From positions 62,001 through 126,000 of the forward strand of contig JABANP010000078.1 in assembly GCA_013115135.1 (NCBI GenBank): 64,000 nt of DNA, given 5' to 3'. Shown one piece after another: positions 34,442 through 44,774 of this stretch. A program made the position numbers and the translations under genes. The DNA comes from Perkinsus olseni. Taxonomy: Eukaryota > Perkinsozoa > Perkinsida > Perkinsidae. Under the pieces are notes generated by a model. That model was given only the letters and a program-made list of their open reading frames with translations. It did not search any database and was not told where the DNA came from. The stretch's first letter is position 1. Each line of letters starts with the position of its first letter.

Positions 34442-36054
34442 TCATTCGTCGTCATTGTCTGACATCTCGCTAGGGTGCTCACTCACTGCATCGCTGTCGT
34501 CGTCGTCGTCCTCCACCACAGCAGGCGCTGCGGCAGGCTCAGCAGCAGCCGTATCACCACTGCCGGCCTTGGCGGGGTCGCTGGGCTCCAGCATGGCCAT
34601 AGTCTTCCGTAGCCACTCAGCTCGAGTTCCCGTCGGCTGCTCCTCATCCGCCGGAGACTCCTCTTTCCTCTGCCTCTTCTGCGGCTTCATAGACTCGTAA
34701 AACTCGGCGCTTCGACTGAGGAGGGGATCATCCCTCCAGACAAGGGCCGCCCGCACACTACTTTTCCGTATCCCGGATTCCGAATGCTCCTGCCCGGCGG
34801 AGGGCCGAGTCAAAGTTATCAGCATCATCATCAACGCCCGGGCGTCGTCGGAATATATGCCACGTGAGCTCCAAGGGCTTGTCATTGAAGGGGACGCCCT
34901 GCAGGTGGGAGAGGGCACCCAGAGCGTTCACGTGGTCCACGAAGGTCACTCGGGCCCAGTGCCCACGAGGGGAAACGAAGATCTCCCTGAGGAGAAGGAG
35001 GATGCCATCGGTGATGGCGAAGGGCAACACCGACCTGTCCGGATCAGAGCTTGCCGAATCTCGAGAAGAGCTGGCGGAGGGCTTCTCGAGAATCCGGCCG
35101 GACCCCCGCTATGTGTATGCTGGTCGCTTGCAGTACCATCTCACCTGAGGACGACACCCCGCTGGACCGACCGCTCCGGAAAGCCCTCCTACCCATGTGA
35201 GTGTCCTCCATGTCCCCCGGCTGGTACACAGGGCGGATGACCAGACCCTTTGCTGGGCCCAAGGGCTCGGAGAATATCGACCTGAGATGAGGCGGCTGCT
35301 GGCCACCGAGCTGAGCGGGACCTACGCAAGATCTGCGGGCTTCCTCTCCTTCGCTGCCTTCTTCATGGCGGCATCTACTTCTTCTAGACAGGAGTAGCTG
35401 TGGGCAGAGGAATCGAAGGCCACCTGATGGGGGTGACGCTTCCCGAGGCCTGTGCTAGGTGAACCGTACAAAACCATATCCGAGAGAGTCTGAATGGCCC
35501 TGGTCGTCCGGTGGCGTGCGAATGACCCGTCCCGCCCGGACACCCTCGTATTTGTCCTTGAAGACTTGTGTTCTGAGAAGAAGACGTGGTAGGAGGGCAG
35601 CGGCAGCAGAGGGGGTAGGAAGAAGTACAGTTTTTCAGAGTCTATCACGGGGAATAGGTTGCCGATGTAGACTTGATAGGACTTGTCGATGCACGCTCCC
35701 TCGGTGATGACACCCACGGTGTCCGGCCGAGCGCTCATCGTCACCTGACCGGAGATCTATCCCCTCCGGTGGAGAGGCTGGGACACCCTACCTGCCATCC
35801 CTTGGCTGTTTGAAGACCCTCCGCGCTTCTCGAGGGCCTCTGCTGCCAATCCAGGTGACGCGAAGCGGATGAAGGCGTAGCTGAGGGGAAGGGTAAGGGG
35901 ACGACAGCGGCTGGCAGGGTTACCCTGTAGGCTTCTGCGTCTCCGAGTCACGGTCCAGTCGAACGTGCAGGAGGCCCATGCCGGCGAAGACAGCACGTAT
36001 GTGCTGCTCCTCGACGTTCTTGGGTAGGCCGGTGATGAGGAGGGTATCCGACAT
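34442..36054 (-). CDS. Three-RRM RNA-binding protein
   Basis: The start at 36054 gives MSDTLLITGLPKNVEEQHIR with RNP2 LLITGL. After a 40-50-nt intron RNP1 is YAFIRFASPGLAAEALEKR. RRM2 begins SYQVYIGNLFPVIDSEKL (about 35690). RRM3 is SIHIAGVRPDSREALRQLF, FGKL, then RVTFVDHVNALGALSHLQG and PLELTWH (34950-34860). The C terminus is charged: KPQKRQRKEESPADEEQ, WLRKTMAMLEP, then poly-Asp/Ser ending MSDNDDE at 34442. It is nuclear and probably a splicing or mRNP protein; the exact orthologue is not clear. It is tightly packed with TFB4 upstream (80 bp). Confidence 0.75.
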
Positions 36055-36133
36055 GGCGATAAACTGAAACCCCTCTCCTGTGTCTACCCGCCCCCCATGG
36101 AGAAGTCAGCACCAAGCGAGTAGTGGATATAGT

Positions 36134-37282
36134 TCACGTTGATGCATTCTCTTGCTTCTTGATGGTAGTAAATGCCATATGCCGCAGATGAGGCGGCTGG
36201 TGGGCCCCTCCCGCCTGAGGGGGCCTCTCGAAGGGTTGGTCAGCCAGGGCCAGCTCGCTCGCCGCTACTCGTTTGAAGCGGGCACCGCACTTCCTGCAGA
36301 CGCCACTGCTGTCGTTGCAGTAGATGCACAGGCAGACGCTGCACACGTAGCCACGGTCCACAGGCAGGCCATGGCAGGCACACAGCGACCCCATCTCGAG
36401 TAGCCGAGCACTAGGACGGGTCTTGAGGACCTCCCTTTCACCGAGGCTGGGGACGGAGAAGTGAAACATGAGGGACTGGAAGAGGCCTCCCCACGGTGCT
36501 ACAGCGCTTGGAGGGGATGTGGACTCCCTCGGGTGGCCTCACACAGCTGGACCAGCAGAGTCGCCGAGTTGCTCTGGGATACACTCTGCCGACCATTCGC
36601 TGTTGGCTGGGGAGGTCTTGCCGCTGTGAAGGGACCCTCCCGGGCATACTGTGCAGAGGTCAATGGGCAGGCGTAGGTCCTGAGCAGCCCAGCCACAGTT
36701 GGCGAGGGGGACGGCTTCCGAGGCGTAGTTGGGTTCCCCGAAGGTGGTGGCGGCCTCTATGATGCAGCAGCGGGCCCTGCCTGGGGTGGTGAGGTTCTTG
36801 TTGATGTAGCAGAGGGCGAGGGACAGGCCAGCGGCCACGAGAGAGTTCGTCGAGGTGTGCGCCGGACGCGACTTCTCTTCAACTGAGGCCTTGATAAACC
36901 CAACCATAGCGCTCCACAGCGCCGTCCGGTCCATGTCCGGCCAGGCCCCCTTGAGGAGTATGCTGGCCTTGGTAGGTGACACCCCTACGATGCACACCCC
37001 GAGGGGGACCCCAGTAACGCTGGCTGCACTGATGGCACCAACCGTCAGGAGGAGGGCGGAGAACAACGCTTCAAGGGTGACAGAGCCGGCGGCCTTTTCC
37101 TGCATCGCCTGCTCGGTGGGTTCGGCAGGGGCCTCGGCCTTGAAAGAAGCAAGGGAGTAGCTGGACCAGACCCACGGGTTGAGGTCCAGGACGACGGCAA
37201 CCAAGTCTGTGGCGGTGATGTCCACGCTGGTGGAGAGGCCCTCCTCGGAGGTCGCCATACTACTACTATCGCCAGTGGCCAT
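36134..37282 (-). CDS. TFB4: TFIIH core subunit TFB4 (p34/GTF2H3)
   Basis: VWA-type start: TDLVAVVLDLNPWVWSSYSL (start 37282; MATSEEG at 37258 is an alternative), then GVPLGVCIVGVSPTKASIL, RARCCIIEAATTFG, LANCGWAAQDLRLPIDLCTV. The end carries the p34 zinc site CACHGLPVDRGYVCSVCLCI, YCNDSSGVCRKCGARFKR. TFB4 pairs with SSL1/p44 in transcription and nucleotide-excision repair. Essentially intronless. Frame breaks: +1 at the CCC at 36576-36578 is needed to read NSATLLVQLCEATRG (which matches the family's 'LLQQLCE.T.G' helix), and -1 at the GGG at 36536-36538 to return to GGLFQSLMFHFSVPS. Read without correction the frame ends at a TGA. Confidence 0.85.
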
Positions 37283-37349
37283 GGGAAGGCAAAGCTGAGT
37301 AAGGATCGCGAAGGTTGGACTGGCGATAACGCAACTCCAAAGGGGGGTG

Positions 37350-38839
37350 TCAGACGACATCTTCATAGAAGCTGACGGGCACGCCCACCCGCAGGCAGAG
37401 AGGCAGGGTGTGCTCGGACTCCCTCCAGACCATATCAACTGGCTGATTGAATACAACATGCCACATGGCCTCGATATCCCCACTGAAGCGACCTAAGATA
37501 CCGTCACTCTTGAAACCAGCGGCAGCAACTCACCGTCGTTGAGTTTAGTGTCTGTCCGCAGCCTCTCCCAGAACGGCAGCGGATGGACGTGGACGAAGTC
37601 CCGTCTGACGATGTACTGGCCGGCCTCGTAGAAGCTAAGAGTATCCTCCCACTCCCCAGGGAACTCAGTGCCTGATGACCAAGAGACGTATGCTGGGCGG
37701 ACGCTGCTGCCGCTACCCCAGATCCGCTGCCAGGCCCACCGGAAGGGCTCCGCTCGGACGCGTTTCGGACGGAAGATGAACTGTTGTGACAGCGGCTGAG
37801 AGGAAGGCCAGCTGGAGTCTCCAGCCTGGAGAGGGAGTGGTGGGGGACGTACGTAGACGCCGAGGGTCTCCAGCGCAAACTCGCTGCCACGATGGATGAG
37901 CTTTAATGCTCTGGAAAGGGCGATGAAATCATCACCTGCCAATACTAATATTCGTACCACTCCAATCGTAACTCACCTTGATGCTCGTCTGAATCAGGGT
38001 GCATGAACAGCAGCCAGTCACCGAGGGAATGGTAGTACCTGCCGCTACTGGCCTCGGTGCCCTCCTCCCTTCGAGACTACTTGGCGATATGATGGAAGTA
38101 CGCCGACTGCTCCTCTCTGTTGGGGCCTCCGGTGAAGTACTTCTCCACATGGACAGACCTGCCCTTCTGTCATCATCGGGCCTTGGACCATGCGGATCAC
38201 TACCGGAAGTCCAGACCAGCTAGCAGGCGGAGGATGGTGGTGACGGCGTGCTGGTCACAGTGCGGCTGCTGTACTAAGTAGACGTGGATGTTGACTATAC
38301 TCCAATGGGGCGTTAGGACGGGGGACCTGACTGGAGGGCCGAGTGCTCTTTGCTGCTAGCGTTGGGAGCCCCACCGCAGCCACTTCATCGGTTGTGTCAT
38401 ATTACGCCAGTCGATGCTCTGGCAGTAGTTCAGTATCATATCCACCGTGAGGTCCCTGGTTCGAACCGAGCGTCTTTCAATTTCTATCAGTCTCTGACAT
38501 AAAGCCATCACCCCTCCTCCTTCCCTCCCCCACCCATCTAACCTCTATTCCCGCGGCTATCGGCCAAGAATCAACATCAGAAGTAGTGATGGCGTCGACC
38601 TCATCAAGGTACGCCAGTGAAGTATCCATGTAGTGTTCGATCATCCTGAGGTACTGCTCATGGTCCAGCGGCGCGGTCTGCTCCAACTTCAACAGCACCG
38701 CCTGACCAGCTGGGTTCGGTGAGGGGGTGGGGAGGAACGATGGGAGTACTTGCAGTATGGCAACGGTGCAGTTCTGTTTGATGTTGGCGCTTTCATACAC
38801 TGTTGTTAGCATAGTAGTGTATCTTAGGTTGAAGCACAA
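37350..38839 (-). CDS. DUF3431-like protein
   Basis: Exons in order: LTTVYESANIKQNCTVAILQ, helix HEQYLRMIEHYMDTSLAYLD, SIDWRNMTQPMKWLRWGS, IVNIHVYLVQQPHCDQHAV, SVHVEKYFTGGPNREEQSAY, FHHIAK, YYHSLGDWLLFMHPDSDEH, GDDFIALSRALKLIHRG, VHVHPLPFWERLRTDTKL, DIEAMWHVVFNQPVDMVW to a stop at 37350-37352. The 'N-R-E...AY-x-x-HI...YhSL.DW..F.H.d.deH' pattern fits DUF3431, fungal/protist proteins of unknown enzymatic role. The intron near 38455 carries a tRNA-like element; the intron near 37490 carries element C. The start is uncertain. Confidence 0.55.
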
Positions 38840-38846
38840 AAGATAC
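38819..38846. repeat. 28-bp element C with 7-bp terminal inverted repeats
   Basis: GTATCTT, AGGTTGAAGCACAA, AAGATAC. Same size and ends as 13045-13072. Confidence 0.6.
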
Positions 38847-38848
38847 GA

Positions 38849-39217
38849 ATGAGGTCAGACGAACACCAAGGTCCTCCAGTCCATTATTTGCTTACTACTC
38901 CGCCTCCATCTCGCCAGTACGATAATAGTAATATGCGTGATCTCGCACCTCTTCGAGGAAGCCGCCATCCAGACAGAAGCCAGTCGGAGGGCCCGGCCGG
39001 ACCCTACCTAAGACGACCAACGATCGACAGCACCCCGGACGGGCCAGGCCCACTCTGGATGGCCAACCCCAAGTCCCTGATACCGATAACGCCACCGGCT
39101 GCTGTGGGAAAGAGGATGGTGAGGAGACTTAAGGGGAGGAAGGACAAGGAAGACATTGTACAGGAATTGAAGGGTATCTTCATGTCGAGCTTGCAGTTGG
39201 CAACTCAACCTCAGTAG
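38849..39217 (+). CDS. Possible small basic protein
   Basis: An open 122-codon frame, rich in P and R, ending KGRKDKEDIVQELKGIFM...QLATQPQ. Its composition is protein-like and the minus-strand frame is less so, but no family or promoter evidence exists. Confidence 0.3.
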   Translation: MRSDEHQGPPVHYLLTTPPPSRQYDNSNMRDLAPLRGSRHPDRSQSEGPAGPYLRRPTIDSTPDGPGPLWMANPKSLIPITPPAAVGKRMVRRLKGRKDKEDIVQELKGIFMSSLQLATQPQ

Positions 39218-39264
39218 GTAAAGATACTATCAATGATATGGTAAATCGTAGACACTATACAGTA

Positions 39265-40596
39265 CTAATCAGCAACCCCCTCGGTCTGCCGCCGACGGGC
39301 AAGAAGGAAGGTGTCGATTATTTCCCGACAATTCTTGGCCGAACACCGGGCGCCGGTCTGGGATGATTCATCCCGCAGATGACGGAAGGTTCGGACGAAC
39401 TCGGTTCGAGGAAGATTTCTAGCCCCTAGGCCCCGCTTGTACCTGCAGAGGTGTCTTTCTACTCTGTGTTGTGCCAGAGTAACCTACTCGATATCCATTC
39501 CAATGTCCCACATTTGTGCCAAGCCTTCATTGGAGAGGTAGGCCCCCAGGGCTGCCATCTGGACCGAGCCTGACCCCGGGGACTTCGAGTCGAAGAATCC
39601 GGTGAGGGAGGTGTAACTGGGCAGGAGAGGCTGGCGTTTGCTATGTGAAAGAAAATACAGAAAAAGATACTCAGTGATGTGTCACAGTATTAATATTATC
39701 ATCACCGTACTATTCATACCAAATTTCCCCCACATCACGACGACTATCGTGACCATTGCCTCCTTACCACTTCCCAACAAGACAGCCGAGCTCCCCCGCG
39801 ACCAACTCCTTCGTGTCCGCCCTTCGCAACTCAATCGAGTGCAGGGTGACCCTCCCACCACCGGCCGACGATCGGCCCGTCGGGGATTGTGATGAGGAGG
39901 ATGTCGAGGACTCCGACGCAGCAGGCCCACTTCCTCCGTTCCGTCGCTTCACGCTAGGGGTCTCTCTAGGGCTGCCACCCCCGCCACTACCCTGCCCTTG
40001 CCCATGTATCGCCCCTGAAGGGGGACACCTCATCCACGCTGGAGGTCGGAAGGCCTACTGAGAGAGTTCACGATCGGCGGGTAGAGCCACGCCTCGCCAT
40101 GCTGACGATGGCAAGATGATACAACACCATCAAAGTCGGTATCAAAGGACAGCTCGTATCTGAGAGGAGGGCTCTGCATGACCGCGCGCCACGAAAATAA
40201 GGACCTACTGCGCGGCCTTCTTCCGGACTTTCTTGTGGATATGCAGGTCGCGGAGGATGTCCGTGATGGCCGACCTTTTCCGATGCAGCTTCGGCAGGAG
40301 GATGTACAACGGCGAGGCGCTACCGTCCTCGTCAGTACCACCAATATCAGTGCAGATCGGGAGAAAACCCTGAGAGCGAACACATTCTGCCACACGCAAG
40401 AGTCAACCTAAGATACCCGTAGCACCTCGTAGAAGAGCCGGGAGAGGAAGGTCGGATGGAAACAGAGCGACCAGCAGAACTCGCACATGTTGTTCCGCAC
40501 CACGGCGTCTGCCATGTCCTGCAACAGAAGAACCCACGTCCGTGACTGAGAGAAGGCTGCCCTCTTCCTCCCCACCTGGAGGTCCATGGCCGGCAT
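39265..40596 (-). CDS. Eukaryotic leucyl/phenylalanyl-tRNA--protein transferase (Aat) homologue
   Basis: The start at 40596 reads MPAMDLQ|DMADAVVRNNMCEFCW, HPTFLSRLFYE|GFLPICTD, LYILLPKLHRKRSAI, ILRDLHIHKKVRKKAAQ|YEL, SFDTDFDGVVSSCHRQHGEA, WLYPPIV. Then, after a Ser/Gly-rich stretch, LHSIELRRADTKELVAGELG, YTSLTGFF, SVQMAALGAYLSNEGLAQMW, DIGMDIE, RHLCRYKRGLGARNLPRTEF. The order 'VHsVE-GEL-GG', 'S.tGF/f', 'K.al..L...L', 'HL..LGA..iPR.eF' is the GNAT-fold Aat core, which moves Leu/Phe from tRNA to N-terminal Arg/Lys as an N-degron. Introns 40370-40425 (element C) and 40160-40208 (element B) are frame-fixed. Confidence 0.72.
40160..40208 (-). repeat. Aat intron with element B (reverse)
   Basis: A 49-nt intron, GTAGGTCCTTA, then TTTTCGTGGCGCGCGGTCAT, ending CTCTCAG. 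It joins KKVRKKAAQ to YELSFDTDF. Confidence 0.75.
40370..40425 (-). repeat. Aat intron with element C
   Basis: A 56-nt intron, GTGCTACGGGTATCTTAG, then GTTGACTCTTGCGTG, ending TCTCAG. It joins LSRLFYE to GFLPICTD. Confidence 0.75.
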
Positions 40597-40599
40597 TAA

Positions 40600-41127
40600 A
40601 AGCAGCCGGGAACGCGACGAGGCCTCCGGGGCTAGGGCGAAACTCTAAGGGACGATTAGGTGAGCGGATGGTATGTAGGGGCGTTAGACGTACAGGCATC
40701 TGTGTTGCTATCATCAGTATCAGCTGCTCCGTCGGTATCCGACTGAATGGCGATGAAGGAGGGCTGAGGAGATTGTTCGTCGTTTGCCAGCTTCAACCTT
40801 GGATACTCTACCTAGCGGCATAGGGGTCATCCGGGCCGCTGGTCGATCGACCTCTCCTCTGCTGAGCCCTCCTCCGTCTCGTTGGCACCTCAGAAGATGC
40901 GCTCCCCCCTTCATCAACTTCCATGGTCAACCTAAGATACTACACCCTCCCTCGGAAGACTACAACGCGACCGTGACTGTCCTTCCGAGGAAACGACACG
41001 ATAATGATACGTAGAAACAAATACGGAGAGCGGTCCTTCAGTATGGGAGGACGCTCCGATACAGAAACTCTTTTTATGCTACCGCTACAGCAATAACCGA
41101 ATTATGTATTTTACAAGGTAGGTAGGT
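40600..41127. other. Intergenic; element C copies, no gene supported
   Basis: Element C-like cores occur near 40788 (GCCAGCTTCAACCTTGGATA) and 40924 (GTCAACCTAAGATACTAC). Small frames on both strands are not convincing. Confidence 0.35.
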
Positions 41128-41130
41128 GAA

Positions 41131-43051
41131 TCACGATGGTTGGTCGTAGTAGGCGATACCGTGCCGACAGAAAGCATACACCTGCGAGCCGAAACCCATA
41201 CCCAACCCCACTCGGACCGACCCCCAGCCAATCCGTAAGGTCCTCAGTAGGGATCTGAACAGCAGCAGGAGGAAGAGGAGGGCAGTAAAAGGGAAAATGA
41301 ACAACATGAATCGCTTCGCTCCGCTAAGGAGATTACTCTTGGAAATTAAGTACAGGGTAAATGAAGGAATTTGATACTAAACAGTGGTATGATGGTCGTA
41401 ATAACTACGCATGGCCTTGCGGCCTATACCATAAATTTGGGAACTCATAGCCCAGCCTAGACCGAGCCTCAGAGAGCCCCAACCGAATCGACAGGTTACC
41501 ATGAGGGATCTGAGGAAAGTGGAGGGGAGCCGTTAACACAAACGATATCAACGAAAATCGTAATTTGCCTGTTAAAAAAGTCCGAGGACCTCCTCGAGGT
41601 CTTTCCTATGGTACGCCCAATGGGACAGAGAATACGGCAGAGTGTCCCTAACGTCTACCCCACTGCTTCCTCTACCAAAGTGGGCTACTCAAACAGAATT
41701 TCCTGGTATTGTTTTTGGACACAATAGTGTTGTACGAATTTGTCTAATACCTTCCTTATTCATCCGAGAACGCTTGGATACTCAACCGCACCGTGAAGAT
41801 TCCACAGCCGTTGTGAGACGATTTCTCGAAAGAAGTGGTACGACAAGATGATCAATACGGCCCTTAGTACCCTAATCGTCTGCAGAGCTCCTTCGATGAG
41901 GCCAGAAAGCCGTCGCCTAAACTCGGACCAGGGCCAATCAAACCCTCCGATTCCAGCAGGATCCGCAACCACTGGGACGTCCGACGGGACACTTCCGGCT
42001 GACAAAATGATGGTAGTGGGAAGGGGAGGGAGGGGGCAGTACTTACATGCGAGTACTCCTGCAGTCTAACCCAGTTGAAGGGGGAGCTGAGCGCTGTGGC
42101 CACTATCGCGCTTGCCATGTTGCCCAGGAACCCACCAGCTTGAGGGTCGTTCGAGTGGACGTGCCTGAGGGGGAGTAGTGATGACCCCAAAAGGGAGTAC
42201 TATTACTACCTCATGGTAGCGTAGGTGAGGCAGAAGGTTACGTCACGATACACAGTGGGGACGCAGCCACGGAAGAGTCCTCGCAGGCCTTCCCTTCCTT
42301 GTATATCTAACACGCATCGACCTAAGATACGCCCCCAAGGGAGGTGTAGTACCCTTAAGAACGTTGATCGCAGTAACTGGATTGGAGTACTGCTGCTGAG
42401 AAGTTCGCCAGATAGAAAACTTGACGGCGTTGAAGGGGGTAGTGAAGATACCATTAGCCAGGCCTGCTAGGGTGCCCGCCAACCACGCCCCTCCTGCCTG
42501 CTCCTACCAGAGGGGACGATAAAAACTAAAAAATGATCCACCGATACCACTCCTTTCCCAAATTATTACCAATTCTTCCATCGGAAAGTACAATCCGAAA
42601 CTGACTGCCTTCTGGAGGACAGCGGGGCCGACGCCCTCAAAGTACTGCCCCGGTCGTTGCGGCCAATTCCTCCGGTCGAGGAACCTCCGATGGTACCCAG
42701 ACGTGTCCTTGCTGTGCTTTATCGTAAGATAGAGAGCTCGGTCTGAGGGAGGAGGGATCGACCCGAAGCTCAGAACTGTTCATTACCATAAGGGTTGAAT
42801 ATTAGTGACTGCATCAGGCCAGCGTTGAGGCCGCACATCATCAACCCAATGGGATGCTTGCTCTCTCCGTTCTTTGAGTGGGTGTATTCTCGAGCGTACT
42901 TCAGCAGAGTCCTGTACGCTGATGGAGCTGCTGCTGCTGTTGATGAGGTATCCCCTTCCTGTGCCATGACGGTTGCAGCAAAAACAAACTGCCATGCTGA
43001 TGGTGACCCCAGTGAACTCGCAAGAGAAGAGAAAGACAAGAAACGGTCCAT
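41131..43051 (-). CDS. Mitochondrial carrier family (SLC25-like) protein with duplicated last exon
   Basis: Exons (minus): a hydrophobic first region (SFSSLASSLGSPSAWQFVFA), HPIGLMMCGLNAGLMQSLIF, NPYGN; AGTLAGLANGIFTTPFNAVK; GLRGLFRGCVPTVYRDVTFC, LTYATMR; GGFLGNMASAIVATALSSPF, NWVR. The repeated 'PFN-x-V-K/R' segments at helix ends are the degenerate P-x-D/E-x-x-K/R signatures of carriers. Two alternative C-terminal exons follow: RSLMVTCRFGWGSLRLGLGW to a stop at 41377, and RSLLRTLRIGWGSVRVGLGM to a stop at 41131, both after CAG|ATCCCT. Transported substrate unknown. The start (43051) is tentative. Element A (reverse) sits in the intron before the distal exon (41313-41324), element C near 42319. 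Confidence 0.65.
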
Positions 43052-43433
43052 GTTAATAGTCAATTGGGTTTGGCCTTCTTCCAGTATCGCCGGTCCATAG
43101 CCTCTACTAAGGCCGCCCGAAGCTCCGGCATGCCATGACCGTCCTGTGCACTCACACAGTGGACGTAGGGCCAGAAGGAGAGCTGAGAGAAGACACCTTA
43201 CTGGTGAAAAATGCAGGACTTGGCGACCAGACCTCCGAGCGCTGTCGGGAACACTCAGGACGCAGCCATGCCCTACTATTACTAGTACAGGCATGACACG
43301 TTCATTACTACTAGAGATGTCACTAGATTAAGTCTTATGGATTCCCACTATACTCTTTCACTCCACCGCTGCGTGTACACCATCAACGCTCGCGTTTCTC
43401 GGCAGCTCAAGTGGCGGCTATTACCCCGTATTG

Positions 43434-44628
43434 TTAAACGAAGGGCTCCTTCAAGGGAAGGGACCCAAGAAGGATCCGACCGGAAGGTTTCCTAGTGGAC
43501 GGGCGATGGTCGTTGCCCTCCTCCCCTACTACGTTGAACTCCTGTTGCCAATATTCTATTCTCGATAATATTGATGACACCTCTTCATGAAGAGTAGATG
43601 CTTTCACTCTATCTACTTTGGTTAAGACCACCATCAACCTAAGATACGTATCTTTGAGTATCTTAGGTTAACCTGTATCTTGTCATAGTGTAAGATACCC
43701 GTATCTTCCGTTACTACCTCGGTGGTGGCGGTCCTTCCTCTAAAACGTTGCGGTTCTCCATTGACCTCGTTATCAACTTCCATAGATACTCATCAGTCGA
43801 CTTGACGCCTTCAATAACGTCTATTAAAGACACCTACCGAGCCTCTATCCTCAATGAATCGGGGGAAGTGTGGTATAGGAGTTACAACTAAGCGTAGGTT
43901 ATCTGCTCTTTCCATGTACTCCCCAACCAGTGCCCTCCATTCTGCCTTCTGCTCAGCGTCAATCCCCTTGGCAAACCCGAGCCTGAGCCACCACCCTCTC
44001 GACCGAACCCGCCCCGCTGGACCCACCCAGGGAGGTCGACTATCCGCAGAGGTCTCCCCTTCCCTTCCTTAAGATGCTCATCCCGACCAACTTCGAACGT
44101 GAACAACTGCCTCGTTCGGCCAGGAGTCTTCGAGGCCCGAGCCACCTGAAGGGCCCTAAGAAGCGGTGAAGGAGTGGTACCGCTCTACCTGGCGGCCAAA
44201 CAACAGCCCATTAACAAGGCTTGATTTGCCGGCATTAGAGCGGCCACAGAAGGCGACCTGCTAAGGGTGATGACCTCCTCCCTCCCGAGAATTACTACTG
44301 TCGGTATGCCGTGGCCCTGCTGCAGCCGGTGAAGGCTCTGTCGGACGAGGACAGGGTGGGCGGCGATGCTCCTCCGGAAGAACTCATCAGCCCCTTCGAT
44401 ATGCCGCAGAAAGGAGGCACTGGTGGTCCAAGATGGCTCTGAGGAGGAATCTTTCGGCTGCGTAATGGCGTATCTTAGGTCGGACCTGGTTGAACTTGGT
44501 CTCTAAGATTCCACAGTACTCCCTGACTTCGCCACATCCAGAGGTATGAAGGGTCGAGCTAGGAAGGTCTGCGGCCGGGCAGCGGTCGCCTTACTAACAT
44601 TGGACACCGCCACACGAGAGCGAGGCAT
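43434..44628 (-). CDS. EngB/YihA-type GTPase (GTPBP8-like), probably organellar
   Basis: The start at 44628 gives MPRSRVAVSNVSKATAARPQ, a basic, hydroxylated presequence-like N terminus. G1 is CGRSNAGKSSLVNGLLFGRQ, with the intron (GTAGTAATTC...TAGCAG) just before it. G2/switch region ASKTPGRTRQLFTFEV, G3 RIVDLPG, then FAKGIDAEQKAEWRALVGEY, helix ERADNLRLV, G4 VVLTKVDRV (the T-K-x-D form typical of EngB). EngB GTPases assist large-subunit ribosome assembly in bacteria and mitochondria. Exons after G3 are separated by short introns; head-to-head C elements lie in the intron at 43636-43669. The N-terminal exon join is not fully solved. Confidence 0.78.
43636..43669. repeat. Head-to-head element C inverted repeat
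   Basis: AACCTAAGATAC, 10-nt spacer, GTATCTTAGGTT: perfect 12-bp arms. Further GTATCTT and AAGATAC copies follow to about 43705. Confidence 0.75.
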
Positions 44629-44774
44629 TTTCAGTTTGCTTGAGCCAAGCGATAAATCTTGCCCCACTTGCTCAATCTTGCGTTTCCTCAACGGCCTATT
44701 AGAGCTCCTCACCATCGATAGTTTTGCTTACTACCGTAGCCATTCTCCCTCGCCATCGAATTCTATCGGCACTG

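Noticed and set aside
36585..36600. A 15-nt intron (GTCCAGCTGTGTGAG) that would remove the TGA in TFB4
   Set aside because: The shifted frame across this stretch encodes a good match to the family helix (ATLLVQLCEATRG), so paired one-base indels explain the data better than a micro-intron.
44730..44742. ACCGTAGCCATT, matching the first part of the dinoflagellate/Perkinsus spliced leader
   Set aside because: Only about 12 nt match, the rest of the leader is absent, and it is not at a gene start. Chance or an unprovable relic.
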